From Gammaproteobacteria bacterium (GTDB lineage Bacteria > Pseudomonadota > Gammaproteobacteria > Steroidobacterales > Steroidobacteraceae), in the NCBI GenBank assembly GCA_028293745.1, contig JAQGOF010000114.1, positions 1 through 33,564 on the forward strand: a DNA stretch of 33,564 bases. Direction: 5' to 3'. The notes below the pieces were generated by a model, which ran no database searches, was not told where the DNA came from, and worked only from the letters and a program-made list of their open reading frames with translations. Both the position numbers and the translations under genes were made by a program. Shown in pieces: positions 1-7,435 of this stretch. The stretch's first letter is position 1, and each line of letters starts with the position of its first letter.

Positions 1-265
1 GGCAGATCAGCCCGTAGGCGATGCTGTTCAGGCCGGCGCACTCATAGCCGTGGAGGGAGGAGCCCAGCAGCCCCAGGGCGGCCAGCTCGGGGACCAGCTC
101 CTGGGGGAAGCGGTGCTCCTCGAAGCATTGCTGGATGATCGGCAGCACCTTCTCGTCCACCAGCCGGGCCACGGAGTCCTGCACCATGCGCTCCTCGTCG
201 GTGAGCGCGCTGCGGACGTCGAACAGGTCCAGGGGGTCGAGGTTGGGGGCGGGGGTTTTGGCCAT
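1..265 (-). CDS. gcdH: Glutaryl-CoA dehydrogenase, N-terminal part (runs off the window)
   Basis: The 5' end of an acyl-CoA dehydrogenase-family flavoprotein, 88 codons visible, starting at ATG 265 and leaving the window at base 1. The protein opens MAKTPAPNLDPLDLFDV, then has an alpha-helical N-domain containing VRSALTDEERMVQDSVAR. It reaches GYECAGLNSIAYGLI, which is typical of glutaryl-CoA dehydrogenase (family form GYGCAG..SVAYGL). Members of this family oxidatively decarboxylate glutaryl-CoA to crotonyl-CoA in lysine/tryptophan breakdown. The catalytic Glu lies outside the window, so the exact substrate is inferred from the N-terminus. The gene follows the oxidoreductase gene on the same strand with a 44-bp gap. 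Its ribosome-binding site is weak. Codon choice is unusually C/G-ending compared with neighbours. Confidence 0.8.
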   Translation of the reverse strand, partial: MAKTPAPNLDPLDLFDVRSALTDEERMVQDSVARLVDEKVLPIIQQCFEEHRFPQELVPELAALGLLGSSLHGYECAGLNSIAYGLIC

Positions 266-309
266 GTGGTGGGGTCTCGTTGCGGCGAGCCCCACATCAT
301 AAACCATGG

Positions 310-1296
310 TCAACGGCGGACGATGATGGCTACCTTGCCTACGGTGCGCCCCGTTTCTACCTGGCGATGTCCGTCCGCGACGTCTTCCAGTGCGAAACGG
401 TGGCTGACGTGAGGTCGGAGTAATCCGCCGTCAACCAGGTTGGCAATCGAGGTGAGGATATTTCCCGGTCGGTCCGGCTCTATTTCGTGTGCCGTGGGCA
501 CGCCCACGAATTCGTAGTGCACAGTCACGTTCCGGTAGAGCAGGCCCCGGCCCCGGTCACCGGTGTTGGAGCCGAGAATAGTGACGATCTGACCGTTGAG
601 TGCTGCGCAATCCAGACTCTGCAGAAAGGTATCCCCGCCTACCGTATCGATCACAACCGGCACACCGTGTCCCGCGGTGAGCGCGTGAACGCGTTTCACG
701 ACATCCTCAGCGCGATAGTCGATCACTTCATCCGCGTGCAACACGTCGCGGCAGAATGCCATCGACTCGGCTCGGCCCGCAGTTGTAATCACTCGGCAGC
801 CGTGCAGTCTTGCCAGTTGAACGGTGATGTGGCCAACACCGCCCGCCCCGGCCTGCACCAGTATCGTCTGGCCAGGTTGGATTCGTGCGCGTAGGTGCAA
901 GGCTTCCCATGCGGTTTGGCTTACCAGCGGTAGCGATGCTGCTGTCGCGTGATCAACATTTGCCGGCTTGCGGGCTGCGCTCCGCGCATCTATGGCGACG
1001 TACTCGGCATTGGCGCCGTTGCGAAACAGATTGGGGGTGGCGAAGACTTCATCGCCAGGCTTCCATTGTGTGACGCGCGACCCGCAACGCACTACTACGC
1101 CGCTCACGTCGAAGCCCAGGATGAGTGGCAGCGTGCGTTGTGCGCTGCTGTTCTGTCGCACCTTTGTATCCACAGGATTGACAGAGGTGGCATGTACTTC
1201 CACGAGGATCTCCGTATCCCGGGCTTGGGGCTCGGGGCGTTCCTCGAGTTTCAGGACTTCGGGTCCGCCGTATTCGTGAATTACCACTGCCCGCAT
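310..1296 (-). CDS. Zinc-independent MDR oxidoreductase, NADPH:quinone reductase-like
   Basis: A 328-residue medium-chain dehydrogenase/reductase of the quinone oxidoreductase class. The N-terminal GroES-like domain starts MRAVVIHEYGGPEVLKLEE and contains NPVDTKVR and LGFDVSGVV. The Rossmann domain carries the nucleotide-binding stretch VQAGAGGVGHITVQLA. No zinc-binding cysteine cluster is present, as expected for this subgroup. Such enzymes reduce quinones or alpha,beta-unsaturated carbonyls with NADPH in the cytosol; the substrate here is unknown. The frame is open 16 codons further upstream, but ATG 1296 is preferred because GGAG lies just before it and the family N-terminus begins there. 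It is divergent from the malic enzyme gene, with 62 bp between the two starts, so the two probably share a promoter region. Confidence 0.85.
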   Translation of the reverse strand: MRAVVIHEYGGPEVLKLEERPEPQARDTEILVEVHATSVNPVDTKVRQNSSAQRTLPLILGFDVSGVVVRCGSRVTQWKPGDEVFATPNLFRNGANAEYVAIDARSAARKPANVDHATAASLPLVSQTAWEALHLRARIQPGQTILVQAGAGGVGHITVQLARLHGCRVITTAGRAESMAFCRDVLHADEVIDYRAEDVVKRVHALTAGHGVPVVIDTVGGDTFLQSLDCAALNGQIVTILGSNTGDRGRGLLYRNVTVHYEFVGVPTAHEIEPDRPGNILTSIANLVDGGLLRPHVSHRFALEDVADGHRQVETGRTVGKVAIIVRR

Positions 1297-1358
1297 GGGT
1301 GTTCTCCGTCGTATCCTTCGCGCCTCGGTTTGAAACTCTGGCACAGGAACCGCCGCGC

Positions 1359-2666
1359 GTGAAGATTCCGGAAATACTGATTGTCGAGACGATCCATCAG
1401 CCCGGCAGCCTGGCGAGTGTACTGCTCGTCATCGCCGAGGCGGGCCTGGCCATCGAGCATTTGACCGCATTGCGCCGCGACCAGGGCAGGACGCTTTGGG
1501 AAATCACACTCGAGATGGACGAAGAGGCGGACCGCAGCCTCTACGATCGCATCGATCAGCTGCCGAATGCGCGTTTCGTCGGCAAGTCCGACCGCGTGTT
1601 CAACCGGCATCGCGGCGGCAAGATCAAGACCGTAGCGAGCCTTCCAATCAACACGCTGCAGGTTCTCAGAGATATCTACACACCCGGCGTGGCACGCGTC
1701 TGTCTTGCGATCAAGCAGGACCCGCAGGCCGTTCACGACTTCACCAATCTCGACAATACTGTTGCCATTGTTACCAACGGCACTGCCGTGCTGGGGCTGG
1801 GTAACATCGGGCCGCTCGCCGGGTTGCCCGTCATGGAAGGCAAGGCCGCTTTGTTCGCGGACCTCGTGGGTATCAGTGGCGTCCCCATCCTTCTGAACGA
1901 GACGCGCCCCGATCGCATCGTGGACATCGTTGCGGCGATGGAGTTGTCATTTGGTGCGATTCAACTGGAAGATATTGCCGCGCCGGAGTGCTTTGAGATC
2001 GAACAGAAGCTGCGCGAGCGGATCGCGAAGCCCGTGTTGCACGACGATCAACACGGCACTGCGGTGGTCGCGCTGGCGGCCCTGACGAACGCTGCCCGGC
2101 AGGCGGGCCGAAGTCTGCGCGACAGTGTGGTGGGTCAGATAGGGCTTGGGGCTGCCGGGACGGGTATCGTGCGGTTGTTGCGTGCGTACGGTGTTGAGCG
2201 CGTGCTCGGCGCTGATCGCAGCCCGGACGCGATTGCGCGCCTGGTCACGATGGGTGGCGAAGGCGCCTCGCTCGAGGAAATCATGGCGCGGGCGGATATC
2301 GTGGTTGCCACTACGGGCGTCAAGGGGCTGATCAAACCTGAGTGGGTGCGGCCCGGGCAGGTCATCCTGGCGTTGTCGAATCCTGATCCGGAGATCGAGC
2401 CGCTGCTTGCGCGGGAGCGCGGTGCTGCGTTCGCGGCCGATGGTAAGGGGATCAACAATGTGCTGGCGTTCCCCGGATTGTTCAAAGGGGCATTGAGCGC
2501 GCGGGTGACTCGGTTTTCGGATGCGATGCTGATGGCTGCTGCGGAGGCGATTGCGCAGCTCGCTCGCGGTGACGAGTTGGTGCCTGACGCGCTCGACAAA
2601 AACGTACATGAGCGTGTTGCGGCGGCGGTGCGTGAGGCGGCTGCGGAACCTATGATGGTTATTTAG
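1359..2666 (+). CDS. NAD(P)-dependent malic enzyme with N-terminal ACT domain
   Basis: A 435-residue malic enzyme that converts malate to pyruvate and CO2 with reduction of NAD(P). Residues ~3-75 (IPEILIVETIHQPGSLASVL and onwards) form an ACT-like regulatory domain. The malic N-domain follows, with LRDIYTPGVARVC (catalytic Tyr) and GPLAGLPVMEGKAALF (catalytic Lys), then HDDQHGTA. The nucleotide-binding domain has GLGAAGTGI and ALSNPDPEIEP. The GTG at 1359 is chosen because AGGAA lies about 10 bp upstream and the ACT domain begins there; an in-frame GTG at 1299 would add 20 unlikely residues. The core lacks the C-terminal phosphotransacetylase-like domain of large MaeB enzymes. The ACT domain suggests allosteric control by an amino acid or similar ligand, which is inference. 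Confidence 0.9.
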   Translation: MKIPEILIVETIHQPGSLASVLLVIAEAGLAIEHLTALRRDQGRTLWEITLEMDEEADRSLYDRIDQLPNARFVGKSDRVFNRHRGGKIKTVASLPINTLQVLRDIYTPGVARVCLAIKQDPQAVHDFTNLDNTVAIVTNGTAVLGLGNIGPLAGLPVMEGKAALFADLVGISGVPILLNETRPDRIVDIVAAMELSFGAIQLEDIAAPECFEIEQKLRERIAKPVLHDDQHGTAVVALAALTNAARQAGRSLRDSVVGQIGLGAAGTGIVRLLRAYGVERVLGADRSPDAIARLVTMGGEGASLEEIMARADIVVATTGVKGLIKPEWVRPGQVILALSNPDPEIEPLLARERGAAFAADGKGINNVLAFPGLFKGALSARVTRFSDAMLMAAAEAIAQLARGDELVPDALDKNVHERVAAAVREAAAEPMMVI

Positions 2667-2764
2667 ACGCAGGCGGGTTCATGGCGCGCCGGTGGCTGCG
2701 ACGCGGGGCGTGCCGGAGGCGCGTGGGAGCGGGAGCCTTCCGCGGCTTGGCGCGCGGAGCCCGC

Positions 2765-3232
2765 CTAGTAGTTCAGGCCAATCCGCCGGTAGGCGGCGGC
2801 CAGTAGCCACAAGGGTCCGATGAGCAGGAATTGGACGTCCTTGAAGAAGGACGGGCGCCTGCCTTCGATTGCGTGCCCGATGAATTGGCCGATCCAGGCC
2901 ACTACAAATATCGTGAGTGATGTCAGCCACAGCGGCCATGGAAGTGTCGCGAGCCACTGTGTGACGAATAACAGCAATGTAAAGGCAACTAACACGCCGG
3001 CTGCCAGGGCGGGCGATAGCGCGACGTAGTACAGCAGTGTTGCGCCGGCGAGGATGGTCGCCCAGTTGAGCCAGGGGGATACGCTGGAGAACAACTCCGG
3101 CACGGGCAGTGACCAGAGCAGGCCGAACAAGGTGAGCACGATCAGCGGAACGCAGATCCAATGCAGCAGTTTGTTGACGGGGTCTTTGTGGCTCGTGCCG
3201 TATTCGCCGAGCCAGTCGGTGACGGTTCGCAT
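2765..3232 (-). CDS. DUF962 / Mpo1-like membrane protein
   Basis: A 155-residue protein of the DUF962 (YGL010w/Mpo1-like) family. The N-terminal signature TSHKDPVNKLLHWICVPLIV has the conserved His-Asn-His pattern. It is followed by four hydrophobic segments (around residues 27-42, 55-70, 75-95 and 103-118), then GHAIEGRRPSFFKDVQFLLIGPLW near the C-terminus. The yeast homologue Mpo1 is an Fe(II)-dependent dioxygenase acting on 2-hydroxy fatty acids. Bacterial members are mostly uncharacterised, so activity here is an inference. It is an inner-membrane protein. A purine-rich GAAGG lies upstream of ATG 3232. It has no clear operon partner; the next gene upstream on the same strand is the FkbM methyltransferase, which ends 47 bp away. 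Confidence 0.8.
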   Translation of the reverse strand: MRTVTDWLGEYGTSHKDPVNKLLHWICVPLIVLTLFGLLWSLPVPELFSSVSPWLNWATILAGATLLYYVALSPALAAGVLVAFTLLLFVTQWLATLPWPLWLTSLTIFVVAWIGQFIGHAIEGRRPSFFKDVQFLLIGPLWLLAAAYRRIGLNY

Positions 3233-3279
3233 GGCGGGGCCTTCGATTCGGCCTTCAATGGCTGCGGGTCACGGTACGC

Positions 3280-4251
3280 TCAACAATGGGCGGTCGCAAG
3301 CGACACTTTATCGAGCGGGAGCTCTGTGCGGCTCAGAAGTACATCGACCATATATTTTTCCTCGCAAAGCTTCTCAAAGCTCACGCGAGTGACCGGTTTA
3401 AATTTGTTTTCAACGACCCACATGTAATCGTTGTGCAGGTTGTAAACGAAGAAGCCCGCTTGTTCGAACGGTTTCAATGTCTCTCGAATGTAGGGTTGCT
3501 TCGCTTCGATCGCTACGCATAAACGCGGATTCGTGAATTTCTCCAGAATGTCTTTGCAGATTTTATGCTCGGTACCTTCCACATCTAATTTGAGAAAAGT
3601 TACTCGTGGCGCATCACTGCCGATCAATGCCGATAATTTATCGGCTCGGATCTGTGTGGCCCGCCAGTTTTTTCCCATAAGCCAATAATCGCGCTCGCCC
3701 TTCTTTGGCAATTCCAATCGGCACAGCATGTCGTTTTTGGAATGCACATAAAAGGTCAGTTTGCCGGCGATATCGCTGCACGCGGCGCTTATTACCGTGA
3801 CGCGATCTTCGAAATGATTGAGTTCGACATTTCGCATTAACTTTGCGACATTGCCGGGCGCTGCTTCGATGGAGATGACTTTTCCCGTATTGCCGGCTCG
3901 CTGCGCCAACAGCAGCGTGAAGTAACCGACGTTAGCGCCGGCATCGACGCATATATCGCCCTCCTGAACAATATTCCAGATAAGTTCGGACAATCCGGGT
4001 TCGAATACATCGCGAAAAAATATGATTTGGTTCAGGCTCGAATCGCCCGGAGCCCCGGCGAGTTTGCTCCCGTATTGCGTCGTGATAGTGCGGCTAAAGG
4101 AGCGCATCGGGCTGCGCTTCATGAGAAAAGCGCCGGTAATAATCCAGAGCCCCTTGATGGGGCGGGGAATGAATGGGCTCGCCACGCAGGCGCGCATCGA
4201 GCGTTCAATCATATTGCCTACGGTGTTAATCATGATTGGCTTCCGTGACAT
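3280..4251 (-). CDS. FkbM-family SAM-dependent methyltransferase
   Basis: About 323 residues. The methyltransferase core begins with VQEGDICVDAGANVGYFTLLLAQ (motif I, SAM binding), then VISIEAAPGNVAKLMRNVELN, the FLKLDVEGTEHKICKDI stretch typical of FkbM proteins, and LCVAIEAKQP. The family O-methylates sugars, polyketides or surface glycans; the acceptor here is unknown. ATG 4251 is used, but ATG 4233 has a GGAAG 6 bp upstream and GTG 4290 is also in frame, so the start is uncertain. The gene is visibly richer in A/T than its surroundings. It stands alone with no glycan biosynthesis neighbours, which suggests it was acquired horizontally or is the remnant of a surface-polysaccharide locus. 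Confidence 0.8.
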   Translation of the reverse strand: MSRKPIMINTVGNMIERSMRACVASPFIPRPIKGLWIITGAFLMKRSPMRSFSRTITTQYGSKLAGAPGDSSLNQIIFFRDVFEPGLSELIWNIVQEGDICVDAGANVGYFTLLLAQRAGNTGKVISIEAAPGNVAKLMRNVELNHFEDRVTVISAACSDIAGKLTFYVHSKNDMLCRLELPKKGERDYWLMGKNWRATQIRADKLSALIGSDAPRVTFLKLDVEGTEHKICKDILEKFTNPRLCVAIEAKQPYIRETLKPFEQAGFFVYNLHNDYMWVVENKFKPVTRVSFEKLCEEKYMVDVLLSRTELPLDKVSLATAHC

Positions 4252-4290
4252 ATAATTCCATAGCGGGCGCAAGATGAACTGCCGATCCAC

Positions 4291-4690
4291 AGCTCACCGG
4301 TGACATATCCGCAGGCTCCCCCAAATGTTTCTGATATGGCCGCTTTTGTCAAGCGAAGGCACGGTCCTGTTTTCGCGGGATCACGAACATATTTTGCGCG
4401 ATTGTTCGGAATTCCGGTCGACAAACAACGGGCGCAATACTGGAGGGCACAAATTGGAAAGAAAGCGGGACAGTGATCATGCTTCCAAACAAGGAAGCTT
4501 GCGCCCGTTGCGATCGGGCGCCACCTCTTAGACGTTTCATTTACTGTTGGTATCGCGTTGGTGATACCGTTCCGATAGATGGACCATTGCCGAAAAGCTA
4601 TTGTATTCGCCGCCCCAAAGCTGCCGCTCATGAATGCCCGGTAAGGGTTGAAAGCACTGGTATCGACGGCTGGTGAGGCTGGAGGGTCAT
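4291..4690. other. Gene-poor intergenic stretch between fkbM-like and NTF2-like genes
   Basis: No convincing gene. Open frames here show no recognisable domain. Two inverted repeats are visible: GCGCCCG (4501-4507) pairs with CGGGCGC (4515-4521) around a 7-base loop, and GGTATC (4549-4554) pairs with GATACC (4563-4568). Neither has a T-tract, so neither is called a terminator. The divergent promoters for the two flanking genes must lie here but no strong -35/-10 pair was identified. Confidence 0.4.
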
Positions 4691-5074
4691 ATGAGAGATC
4701 AAGAGGTACATGCGGCACTGGATCGGCATTGGGCTGCATCCGATGCCAATGACTTCGAAACGGAGCACGACATCTATCTCGAGGATGCGGTGCTGGAATA
4801 CCCACAGTCAGGCGAGCGAATCCGCGGTCGACGCAACATACAGATCACGCGCACCAATCAGCCGAGCAAAAAACGCTTCGCTGTGCGGCGAGTCATTGGC
4901 AGCGGTGATCTTTGGATCACCGAGTATATTCTGACGTATGACGGGAAGCCTTCCTACACCGTGAGCATCATGGAGTTCAGCGGCGATAAGGTTGCACGGG
5001 AAACACAGTACTTTGCGGATCCGTTCGAGGCCAGCACGTGGCGCGCTCAGTGGGTCGAACGGATGGGCGCGTAA
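4691..5074 (+). CDS. NTF2/SnoaL-like protein
   Basis: A 127-residue protein with the SnoaL/NTF2-like fold signature. An N-terminal helix (VHAALDRHWAASDANDFETEHDIY) is followed by LEDAVLEYPQSGERIRGRRNI, then beta strands with WITEYILTYDGKPSYTVSIMEF and VARETQYFADPFEA. The fold forms a cone-shaped pocket used by isomerases, cyclases and many proteins of unknown role; no catalytic assignment can be made. ATG 4691 is preceded by GGAGGG at good spacing; an in-frame start at 4673 is less likely. It is monocistronic, and its 3' end overlaps the tail of a decayed RHS frame on the other strand. Confidence 0.75.
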   Translation: MRDQEVHAALDRHWAASDANDFETEHDIYLEDAVLEYPQSGERIRGRRNIQITRTNQPSKKRFAVRRVIGSGDLWITEYILTYDGKPSYTVSIMEFSGDKVARETQYFADPFEASTWRAQWVERMGA

Positions 5075-5077
5075 TCA

Positions 5078-5478
5078 CGAGGGGGAAGTCCGAATGCCTC
5101 GGAAATGACAACCGGATTCAATACGGTACGTGTTGATGCCTGCGTCAATCCCGATGGGATCGCTCTGTTGGTAGCGTCCGGTTGCGGAGTCATAGTCTCT
5201 GAAGTAGTTCTGATGCAGCCCGGCTTGTCCGTCGAAGACCTGACCCGGGAAGCGCAGGTTGTAGGTAAACGTGCCAATACCTGCCGGGTTTGCATTCGCA
5301 GCATCCGTGCAAAAAGGGTCCGAGAAGCAAGTCCACATTTGCACATTGTCATTCGGACGGGTGATCTGGCGGGGTGTGTTTAACTGGTCACTGTGCACGT
5401 AATATATGGCGACACTGCAGTTCGACCAGCCACAGTCCAGGCGGCCAACACCGAACGAAGTTGACCCCGATCAAGGCT
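5078..5478 (-). pseudogene. RHS-repeat core remnant, frameshifted and truncated
   Basis: The minus-strand reading from about 5478 gives VAIYYVHSDQLNTPRQITR, then FTYNLRFPGQVFDGQAGLH and QNYFRDYDSATGRYQQSDPIG followed by GINTY. These are the diagnostic RHS core motifs. At about 5123-5128 the frame breaks: the continuation VLNPVVISEAFGL, which belongs to the RHS consensus, is found one frame over, so a small indel has occurred. There is a stop codon just before the fragment and no start. Substitutions such as TCFSDPFCTD, where tryptophan and glycine are usual, suggest decay. Intact RHS proteins are very large toxin-delivery shells. Only the C-terminal core piece survives, without a toxin domain. 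Confidence 0.85.
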
Positions 5479-5921
5479 GCGGGGAGGTACTTGCCGCAGA
5501 TTGCGAACGATGACTGCACACCGAAAACGAAGAGAGGCGAGCGATCCTCTCGGGGCAGCCCGGGCGGAAGGCGCCCGTCCTACCGAGGAGGCGAAGCCGG
5601 GGGCGCCGCGGAAGCGGCCTAACAAGGGTGGGAAGGAGACGAAGAAGCGCACCCTGTCGGGACGCCCTGGGATCGCGAAGAAATCAGCCGGTGCCCGCTC
5701 GGGTACCGATCGTAGCCGTCACAAACGGATCCATAAGCGCAAGCATCGCGGAACCAGCCTCAGTCCCAGCGTTGGTTGACAGTCCAACTGAGCCGTGGCG
5801 CGAGCGCACGGGGTCTTCGTCCCGATCGCTGATCTCAGGTTCGGCAGGACGTTGACCAGGTGATCGGTCCGATGCTCAGTCACGGGATCTCCCGGGGCCG
5901 GCGGTGTTGCCGCCGCCCCAG
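5479..5921. other. Gene-poor region between RHS remnant and tandem repeat
   Basis: No gene is supported. A plus-strand open frame (5501-5779) encodes a very basic Lys/Arg-rich 92-residue sequence without recognisable domain or ribosome-binding site. A small hairpin GGGCG-gaagg-CGCCC lies near 5562-5576. The stretch may be eroded sequence left from the RHS element. Confidence 0.35.
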
Positions 5922-6033
5922 GTTGCCCAGAGCCCGTGTTGCCCAGGGTCCGTGTTGCCCAGGGCCCGGGTTACCCAGGGCCCGTGCTTCCGAGGGCCCA
6001 TGTTGCCAAGGGCCCGCGTTGCCAAGGGCCCGT
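5922..6033. repeat. Seven tandem copies of a 16-bp repeat (minisatellite)
   Basis: Seven head-to-tail units of exactly 16 bp with consensus GTTGCCCAGGGCCCGT start at 5922, 5938, 5954, 5970, 5986, 6002 and 6018. Most units differ from the consensus at one or two positions; unit 5 is the most diverged. A degenerate eighth unit may precede at 5906-5921. Nearly every unit contains the self-complementary GGGCCC, so the RNA could fold into alternating hairpins. The array ends three bases before the ompA stop codon (6037-6039, minus strand), so it forms the ompA 3' untranslated region. No T-tract is present. Confidence 0.95.
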
Positions 6034-6036
6034 GGG

Positions 6037-7206
6037 CTATTGCGGTGTCGAGCTTGGGGTTTCCGCCGTTGACCCCGCACCCTCCACCTTCACATCGCCT
6101 GGATTACTGATGACAAACATCACGACGCGCCTGTTCTTGGCGCGGCCTGCCGCGGTCTTGTTGCTCGCGGCGGGCTGTGTTTGGCCGTAACCCTTGGTTA
6201 CGAGTTGGTCGGGGTTCACGCCGTTGGAGACGAGATAGTCGCGTACGGAATCTGCGCGCCTTTGTGACAGCTTCAGGTTGTAGGCGGGCGAGCCGGTGCT
6301 ATCGGTGTGGCCCTGGATTTCAACCTTGAGGCGCGGATGTTTCTTGAGGCCGTCGGCTATCGCGTCCAATGGCGCGTGAGAGGCGACAGTCAGGGCCGCG
6401 GAGTTGTGCTCGAAGTTCACGCCTTCGAGAGTGATGGAGCCTTTCAGGGGGCAGCCTTGGGCATCCACCTGCACGCCTGCTGGTGTGTCGGGGCACTTGT
6501 CTATGTTGTCTGGGACGCCGTCGTGGTCGCTATCCGGAGGAGTTGCAGGCACTGCTGCGGGGGCAGGCGCGGCCTGGCTGACCGGAGGTGGTGGTGCCGG
6601 GGGCGGCGGGGGAGGCGGTGGCGCTGGTGTTGGGCTGCCGCCGAAGGAGTATTGGAATCCGAGGAGGGCGATGTAGTCGACCAGATGGTTGCCCTTGCCA
6701 GGATCGTCCCACCGTGCTTTGACCTCGGGACGCAGCGCGAAGGCGCTCGTGCCATCGGAGCTTCGCCACAGGTTGATGTAAGTGCCGACGCCGGCTTGCG
6801 TCATCAGTTTGGTTTGATTCGTAAGCGCGTTGCCGGGCACGAGAACGTTGCTTTCTGCGCCCACACCGACAGTCAGATACGGAGAGAAGAGACCGGTTCT
6901 GTTGAGGATGCCCAACACATCGACCGAGTAGCCATAAGTGTCAAGATGGCCCGTGCCGCGCCCGTTGTTGATACGCGCGCCGTTGAAATTCAACTCCATA
7001 TTGATGAAGGGGCCCATTTCGCGGCCGAGTGCGACGCCGTACAGCCAGTCGTTGTGCCGCAGATCGCGCTGGTGATCGGGCGAGATGCCTCCGACCTGGG
7101 GAGTGATGTACCACGCGTCTCCCGGGACGGCCGCCGCGATCGCGGGTATAGCCAGGGCGCACAGGAGCGGCGCATGCGCCGCCCGAGCTCTTTTCATCGT
7201 CCGCAC
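6037..7206 (-). CDS. OmpA-family outer-membrane protein with TSP3 repeat
   Basis: A 389-residue envelope protein. Residues 1-26 are a signal peptide (hydrophobic core LLCALAIPAIAAA). About 27-190 is an eight-stranded-type beta barrel domain ending in YIALLGFQYSFG. About 192-225 is a Pro/Ala-rich linker. DSDHDGVPDNIDKCPDTPAG is a thrombospondin type-3 calcium-binding repeat. The C-terminal OmpA domain has the peptidoglycan-binding pattern IQGHTDSTGSPAYNLKLSQRRA and KGYGQTQP. It anchors the outer membrane to peptidoglycan. GTG 7206 has GAGGAG six bases upstream; ATG 7197 is an alternative. A TTGACG -35-like box lies upstream but no good -10 was found. The 3' side abuts a 16-bp tandem-repeat array. 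Confidence 0.92.
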   Translation of the reverse strand: MRTMKRARAAHAPLLCALAIPAIAAAVPGDAWYITPQVGGISPDHQRDLRHNDWLYGVALGREMGPFINMELNFNGARINNGRGTGHLDTYGYSVDVLGILNRTGLFSPYLTVGVGAESNVLVPGNALTNQTKLMTQAGVGTYINLWRSSDGTSAFALRPEVKARWDDPGKGNHLVDYIALLGFQYSFGGSPTPAPPPPPPPPAPPPPVSQAAPAPAAVPATPPDSDHDGVPDNIDKCPDTPAGVQVDAQGCPLKGSITLEGVNFEHNSAALTVASHAPLDAIADGLKKHPRLKVEIQGHTDSTGSPAYNLKLSQRRADSVRDYLVSNGVNPDQLVTKGYGQTQPAASNKTAAGRAKNRRVVMFVISNPGDVKVEGAGSTAETPSSTPQ

Positions 7207-7360
7207 TTCTTTCTCCTCGGGTTACGATGCTTTACAAGGTTGTCGCTGAAATACAACGTCAACTGCTATGGCATCTCGTAACGCTGAGAACGCAGAGGAA
7301 ATGTGAAAGTTCCCGATGTGGTGAAAACGCAGCAAGCGTAGCCGCGATCGGGACGGGCAA

Positions 7361-7397
7361 AGAAAAACCCAACACCCGTGAGTGCGGGTGTTGGGTT
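7361..7397 (-). terminator. Intrinsic terminator of rpoH
   Basis: A perfect 13-bp inverted repeat: AACCCAACACCCG (7366-7378) and CGGGTGTTGGGTT (7385-7397) around a 6-base loop. On the minus strand the stem is followed by TTTTTCTTT, so it ends transcription coming from rpoH, whose stop codon is about 40 bp upstream. Confidence 0.92.
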
Positions 7398-7435
7398 GCA
7401 GGAGGAGAGGAGCTTAGATCAGCGCAGTCAGCCGC

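Noticed and set aside
4230..4805. A 191-codon minus-strand frame upstream of the FkbM gene
   Set aside because: No domain, no ribosome-binding site, and it overlaps two supported genes.
5501..5779. Basic 92-codon plus-strand frame
   Set aside because: Lys/Arg-rich without recognisable motif or ribosome-binding site, in a degraded region; kept only as a note in the intergenic entry.
5922..6033. CRISPR array
   Set aside because: Units are 16 bp head-to-tail with no spacers, so it is a simple tandem repeat.
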